Part shown: positions 6,940 through 8,452 of the stretch, one piece after another | How positions within the stretch are numbered: position 1 is the first letter of the stretch | Layout: every line of letters starts with the position of its first letter | DNA from: Rhodospirillales bacterium | Lineage (GTDB): Bacteria; Pseudomonadota; Alphaproteobacteria; Rhodospirillales; JASLLV01 | Assembly: GCA_030754475.1 (NCBI GenBank) | Contig: JASMAE010000261.1 | Location: forward strand, 1 to 8,452 | DNA: 8,452 nt | Reading direction: 5' to 3' | Position numbers and translations under genes: made by a program | Notes under the pieces: model-generated | Seen by the model: the letters and a program-made list of their open reading frames with translations, nothing else | Database searches by the model: none | What the model was told of the DNA's origin: nothing

Positions 6940-7236
6940 ATGGCCGGCAGGACGATCACGCGCGCACAGCTTTCCGAGGCCATGTATCAGGAGGTGGGGC
7001 TTTCGCGCAACGAGTCGGCGGATCTGCTCGAGGCGGTTCTCCGTCAGATCGCGAATTCCCTCGCGCGCGACGAGACGGTGAAAGTCTCGTCCTTCGGCAG
7101 CTTTTCCGTGCGCCGGAAGGGTCGGCGCATCGGCCGCAATCCGAAAACGGGAGAAGAGGTGCCCATCCTTCCGCGCAGGGTCCTCGTGTTCCGGCCGTCC
7201 CAGGTCTTGAAGAAGCGGATCAACGACGTTCAGTGA
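6940..7236 (+). CDS. ihfA: Integration host factor subunit alpha
   Basis: IHF is an alpha/beta heterodimer that bends DNA sharply at specific sites and acts as an architectural factor in transcription, recombination and replication. The 98-residue product matches HU/IHF size and order: an N-terminal helix pair (ITRAQLSEAMYQEVGLSRNESADLL, split by a turn), VKVSSFGSFSVRRKGRRIGRNPKTGE as the beta-arm signature, and FRPSQVLKKRI at the end. The intercalating proline of the arm is P68 in GRNPKTGE. The sequence around the arm and its position after fabH favour alpha over beta or HU. AAGG at 6929-6932 is a modest Shine-Dalgarno. The gene is 16 bases from the downstream regulator, so the two probably share a transcript. 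Confidence 0.94.
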   Translation: MAGRTITRAQLSEAMYQEVGLSRNESADLLEAVLRQIANSLARDETVKVSSFGSFSVRRKGRRIGRNPKTGEEVPILPRRVLVFRPSQVLKKRINDVQ

Positions 7237-7252
7237 TCGCGGCGCGCTCACG

Positions 7253-7723
7253 ATGACGGTCGAGACGCAAACACCCAAACCGGCGCCCAGGACGGACGGC
7301 AAGTCGGACGCCGCGTTCCGCACCATCAGCGAGGTCGCGCGCGAGCTGGACCTTCCCCAGCACGTGCTCCGGTTCTGGGAGACGAAGTTCACCCAAATCA
7401 AGCCCTTAAAAAGGGGCGGCGGACGGCGCTACTACCGGCCCGAGGACATGGTGCTGTTGCGCCGGATCCGCGAGCTGCTTTACGACGACGGCTATACGAT
7501 TCGCGGTGTTCAGAAGCTCTTGCGTGGAAACGGCGCGCGCGCGTTCGCGGCCGATGGGGCACGCGCCGCAGATGCGGCGAAGACCGAGGAGAAGGGGCTC
7601 GAGACCGCGCAGCGCGCGGAGCTTGCGGCCCTGCTCGAAGAACTCGAGGCGTTGCGGGCCATATTGCGGAGCGCGGCACGCAAAACGGCGCGTCCCGTTG
7701 CGGGCCGCAAGAAGCCCGCGTAA
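7253..7723 (+). CDS. MerR-family transcriptional regulator
   Basis: This is a 156-residue DNA-binding protein. After a Pro/Lys-rich N-terminal tail of about 22 residues, the winged-helix MerR domain spans roughly 23-92: TISEVARELDLPQHVLRFWE (helix-turn-helix), the GGGRRYYRPED wing (55-65), then LLRRIRELLYDDGYTIRGVQKLL. The C-terminal part contains a short helix with heptad-like leucines (AELAALLEELEALRAIL), consistent with dimerisation, and ends in a basic Ala/Arg/Lys tail. There is no ligand-binding domain and no cysteine, so metal sensing in the MerR/CueR manner is unlikely. The gene lies 16 bases after ihfA and 17 before tRNA-Pro. Its targets are not evident, and I see no MerR-type operator with a long promoter spacer nearby. 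Confidence 0.9.
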   Translation: MTVETQTPKPAPRTDGKSDAAFRTISEVARELDLPQHVLRFWETKFTQIKPLKRGGGRRYYRPEDMVLLRRIRELLYDDGYTIRGVQKLLRGNGARAFAADGARAADAAKTEEKGLETAQRAELAALLEELEALRAILRSAARKTARPVAGRKKPA

Positions 7724-7740
7724 ACTCCCATCCCACATGG

Positions 7741-7817
<77 letters not shown>

Positions 7818-7833
7818 TTGATTTCAAAGGGTT

Positions 7834-7857
7834 GGCGCGGTTTTTTAAAGTCGCGCC
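7834..7857 (+). terminator. Hairpin downstream of tRNA-Pro, possible terminator
   Basis: GGCGCG (7834-7839) pairs with CGCGCC (7852-7857). The stem can extend inward through two G-U and two A-T pairs to a four-base loop, giving about ten pairs. It starts 17 bases after the tRNA CCA end. The T run lies inside the hairpin and only TTGTCGTT follows the stem, so termination would be inefficient; it could instead be a 3' processing structure. Confidence 0.4.
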
Positions 7858-7924
7858 TTGTCGTTGATCGGCATTTCGAATCGGCGATCCCCGTGGTGCC
7901 GCCGGTGCTTTTCTGAACGACAAG
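7857..7924. repeat. Nine-base inverted repeat bracketing the spacer before the Sel1 gene
   Basis: CTTGTCGTT (7857-7865) and AACGACAAG (7916-7924) are exact reverse complements, 50 bases apart. Inside them, GATCG (7866-7870) and CGATC (7885-7889) form a second, smaller inverted pair. The region holds no reading frame that I believe. It may be a folded RNA segment or the edge of a small element, or it may be chance. Confidence 0.4.
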
Positions 7925-7934
7925 AGTGTAGGAT

Positions 7935-7948
7935 CACCTCATGAGGTG
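7935..7948. promoter_or_regulatory. Perfect 14-base palindrome over the Sel1 gene start codon
   Basis: CACCTCATGAGGTG is a perfect palindrome that contains the ATG at 7941. As DNA it could bind a dimeric regulator. As RNA it can form a five-pair hairpin with loop CATG that would partly hide the start codon. AGGA at 7930-7933, seven bases before the ATG, is the likely Shine-Dalgarno. The palindrome is directly visible; its role is inferred. Confidence 0.4.
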
Positions 7949-8353
7949 GCTTACCGCAGTCCTGTCCGTGTTCCTCGTCCTCGCCGTCGGGCATGCGACC
8001 GTGGCGACGACGCCACGGCACTTCGTGAGTGGCAACCACTTGCAGAGCACGGTGACGCTGAAGCGCAGTTCAACCTCGGCTTAATGTACATCGTGGGCCA
8101 GGATGTCCCGCAAGACTATGCCGAAGCCGCCAAGTGGTACCGCATGGCTGCCGAGCAAGGTCACGCCGGTGCCCAGTTTGTCCTCGGCTCCATGTACGCC
8201 AACGGCCAGGGCGTGCCGCAAGATTACGTTGCTGCCCACATGTGGTTCGACTTGTCGGCGGCTCGGGGAGACGAGAAGGCATTGGCTGTCCGCGATACGG
8301 TCGCCGGCCATATGACCCCCTCCGAGATAGCCGAGGCCCAGCGTCCGGCGTGA
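7941..8353 (+). pseudogene. Secreted Sel1-repeat protein, frameshifted
   Basis: An ATG at 7941, with AGGA seven bases upstream, opens a textbook signal peptide (MRWLTAVLSVFLVLAVGHA). That frame then degenerates and stops at 8082-8084. The Sel1-like repeats are in another frame, from about 7997 to the stop at 8351-8353: DRGDDATALREWQPLAEHGD, a first complete repeat (AQFNLGLMYIVGQDVPQDYAEAAKWY), and a second (AQFVLGSMYANGQGVPQDY, then MWFDLSAARGD). Such proteins normally carry about ten residues between the signal peptide and the DRGD motif. Here the two run together, as if 3n+1 bases were lost near 7992-8000. The repeat frame also has a GTG at 7946, but it would give an arginine-rich start without a signal peptide. 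Sel1 repeats are helical protein-interaction modules. A sequencing error is the main alternative; I see no slippery site for programmed frameshifting. Confidence 0.65.
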
Positions 8354-8370
8354 GAGTGGACGGAGAAACA

Positions 8371-8391
8371 CCGGAAGTAGGCGGCTTCTGG
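8371..8391 (+). terminator. Weak candidate terminator after the Sel1 gene
   Basis: CCGGAAG (8371-8377) pairs with CTTCTGG (8385-8391), with one G-U pair and a seven-base loop, 17 bases after the Sel1 stop. The following sequence has only a three-base T run, so it is a weak candidate. Confidence 0.25.
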
Positions 8392-8412
8392 GTGCTTTCA
8401 GTAGCGGCGCCG

Positions 8413-8441
8413 TTGAGGCCATCCCGTTACGGGTCTATCAT
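8413..8441 (+). promoter_or_regulatory. Sigma70-like promoter at the right edge, with palindromic spacer
   Basis: TTGAGG (8413-8418) and TATCAT (8436-8441) are separated by exactly 17 bases, matching four and five of the six consensus positions. The spacer contains CCCGTTACGGG (8423-8433), a perfect inverted repeat around a central T, which could be an operator. The predicted start point falls at about 8448, which is also the A of an ATG at 8448-8450. Either the next gene is leaderless or that ATG is not its start; the window ends at 8452. Confidence 0.45.
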
Positions 8442-8452
8442 CTTGCCATGAA

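Noticed and set aside
7873..7887. Possible tRNA 3'-end duplication (attachment site) downstream of tRNA-Pro
   Set aside because: Only TTCGAATC plus scattered bases match the T-arm at 7795-7802. That is too short for an att repeat, and no integrase gene is present.
7946..8081. Programmed -1 frameshift producing the secreted Sel1 protein
   Set aside because: The required shift is in the -1 direction, but I find no X-XXY-YYZ slippery heptamer in the overlap, and the residues normally between the signal peptide and the repeats are missing.
7946..8353. Intact Sel1 protein starting at GTG 7946
   Set aside because: The first 16 residues would be arginine-rich and unlike any Sel1 protein leader, there is no Shine-Dalgarno placed for it, and the real signal peptide lies in the neighbouring frame. 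I call it a frameshifted gene.

Overview
The window reads as a stretch of a high-GC alphaproteobacterial chromosome, most like Rhodospirillales or a near relative. Three things support this: the gene order (bamE divergent from a ubiquinol-cytochrome c chaperone, then yceD, rpmF, plsX, fabH, ihfA, a MerR-type regulator and tRNA-Pro), a K+-independent proton-pumping pyrophosphatase, and strongly GC-biased third codon positions. The placement is inferred from synteny and protein character, not from a database search. Most of the window is conserved housekeeping sequence. The least ordinary part is the last ~650 bases after the tRNA.

Layout. Positions 1-413 hold the C-terminal part of a FliL-like protein whose start lies upstream of the window. 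A 160-base leader with two compact hairpins precedes hppA (574-2667), a 697-residue membrane pyrophosphatase. Convergent to it, on the minus strand, is bamE (2705-3154). A 182-base divergent intergenic region separates bamE from a plus-strand cluster: ubiquinol-cytochrome c chaperone (3337-3879), yceD (3876-4433, 4-base overlap), rpmF (4522-4707), plsX (4718-5797), fabH (5794-6789, 4-base overlap), ihfA (6940-7236, probably with its own promoter), a MerR-family regulator (7253-7723) and tRNA-Pro(GGG) (7741-7817). After the tRNA come a hairpin, a short spacer containing a 9-base inverted repeat, and a Sel1-repeat gene whose signal peptide and repeat domain lie in different frames (7941-8353, probably a pseudogene). 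At the right edge is a good sigma70-like promoter whose predicted start point falls almost on an ATG at 8448.

How the genes work together. PlsX and FabH supply the entry steps of phospholipid and fatty acid synthesis. YceD and L32 link this to large ribosomal subunit assembly. IHF-alpha and the MerR-type protein are DNA-binding regulators co-located with that module. The chaperone serves the bc1 complex, BamE serves outer-membrane protein assembly, and HppA couples pyrophosphate hydrolysis to proton pumping. The window therefore covers envelope growth, translation and membrane energetics. I did not find a new multi-gene system. The items worth checking are small: the broken Sel1 gene, a palindrome over its start codon, the hppA leader hairpins, and the palindromic promoter at the right edge.
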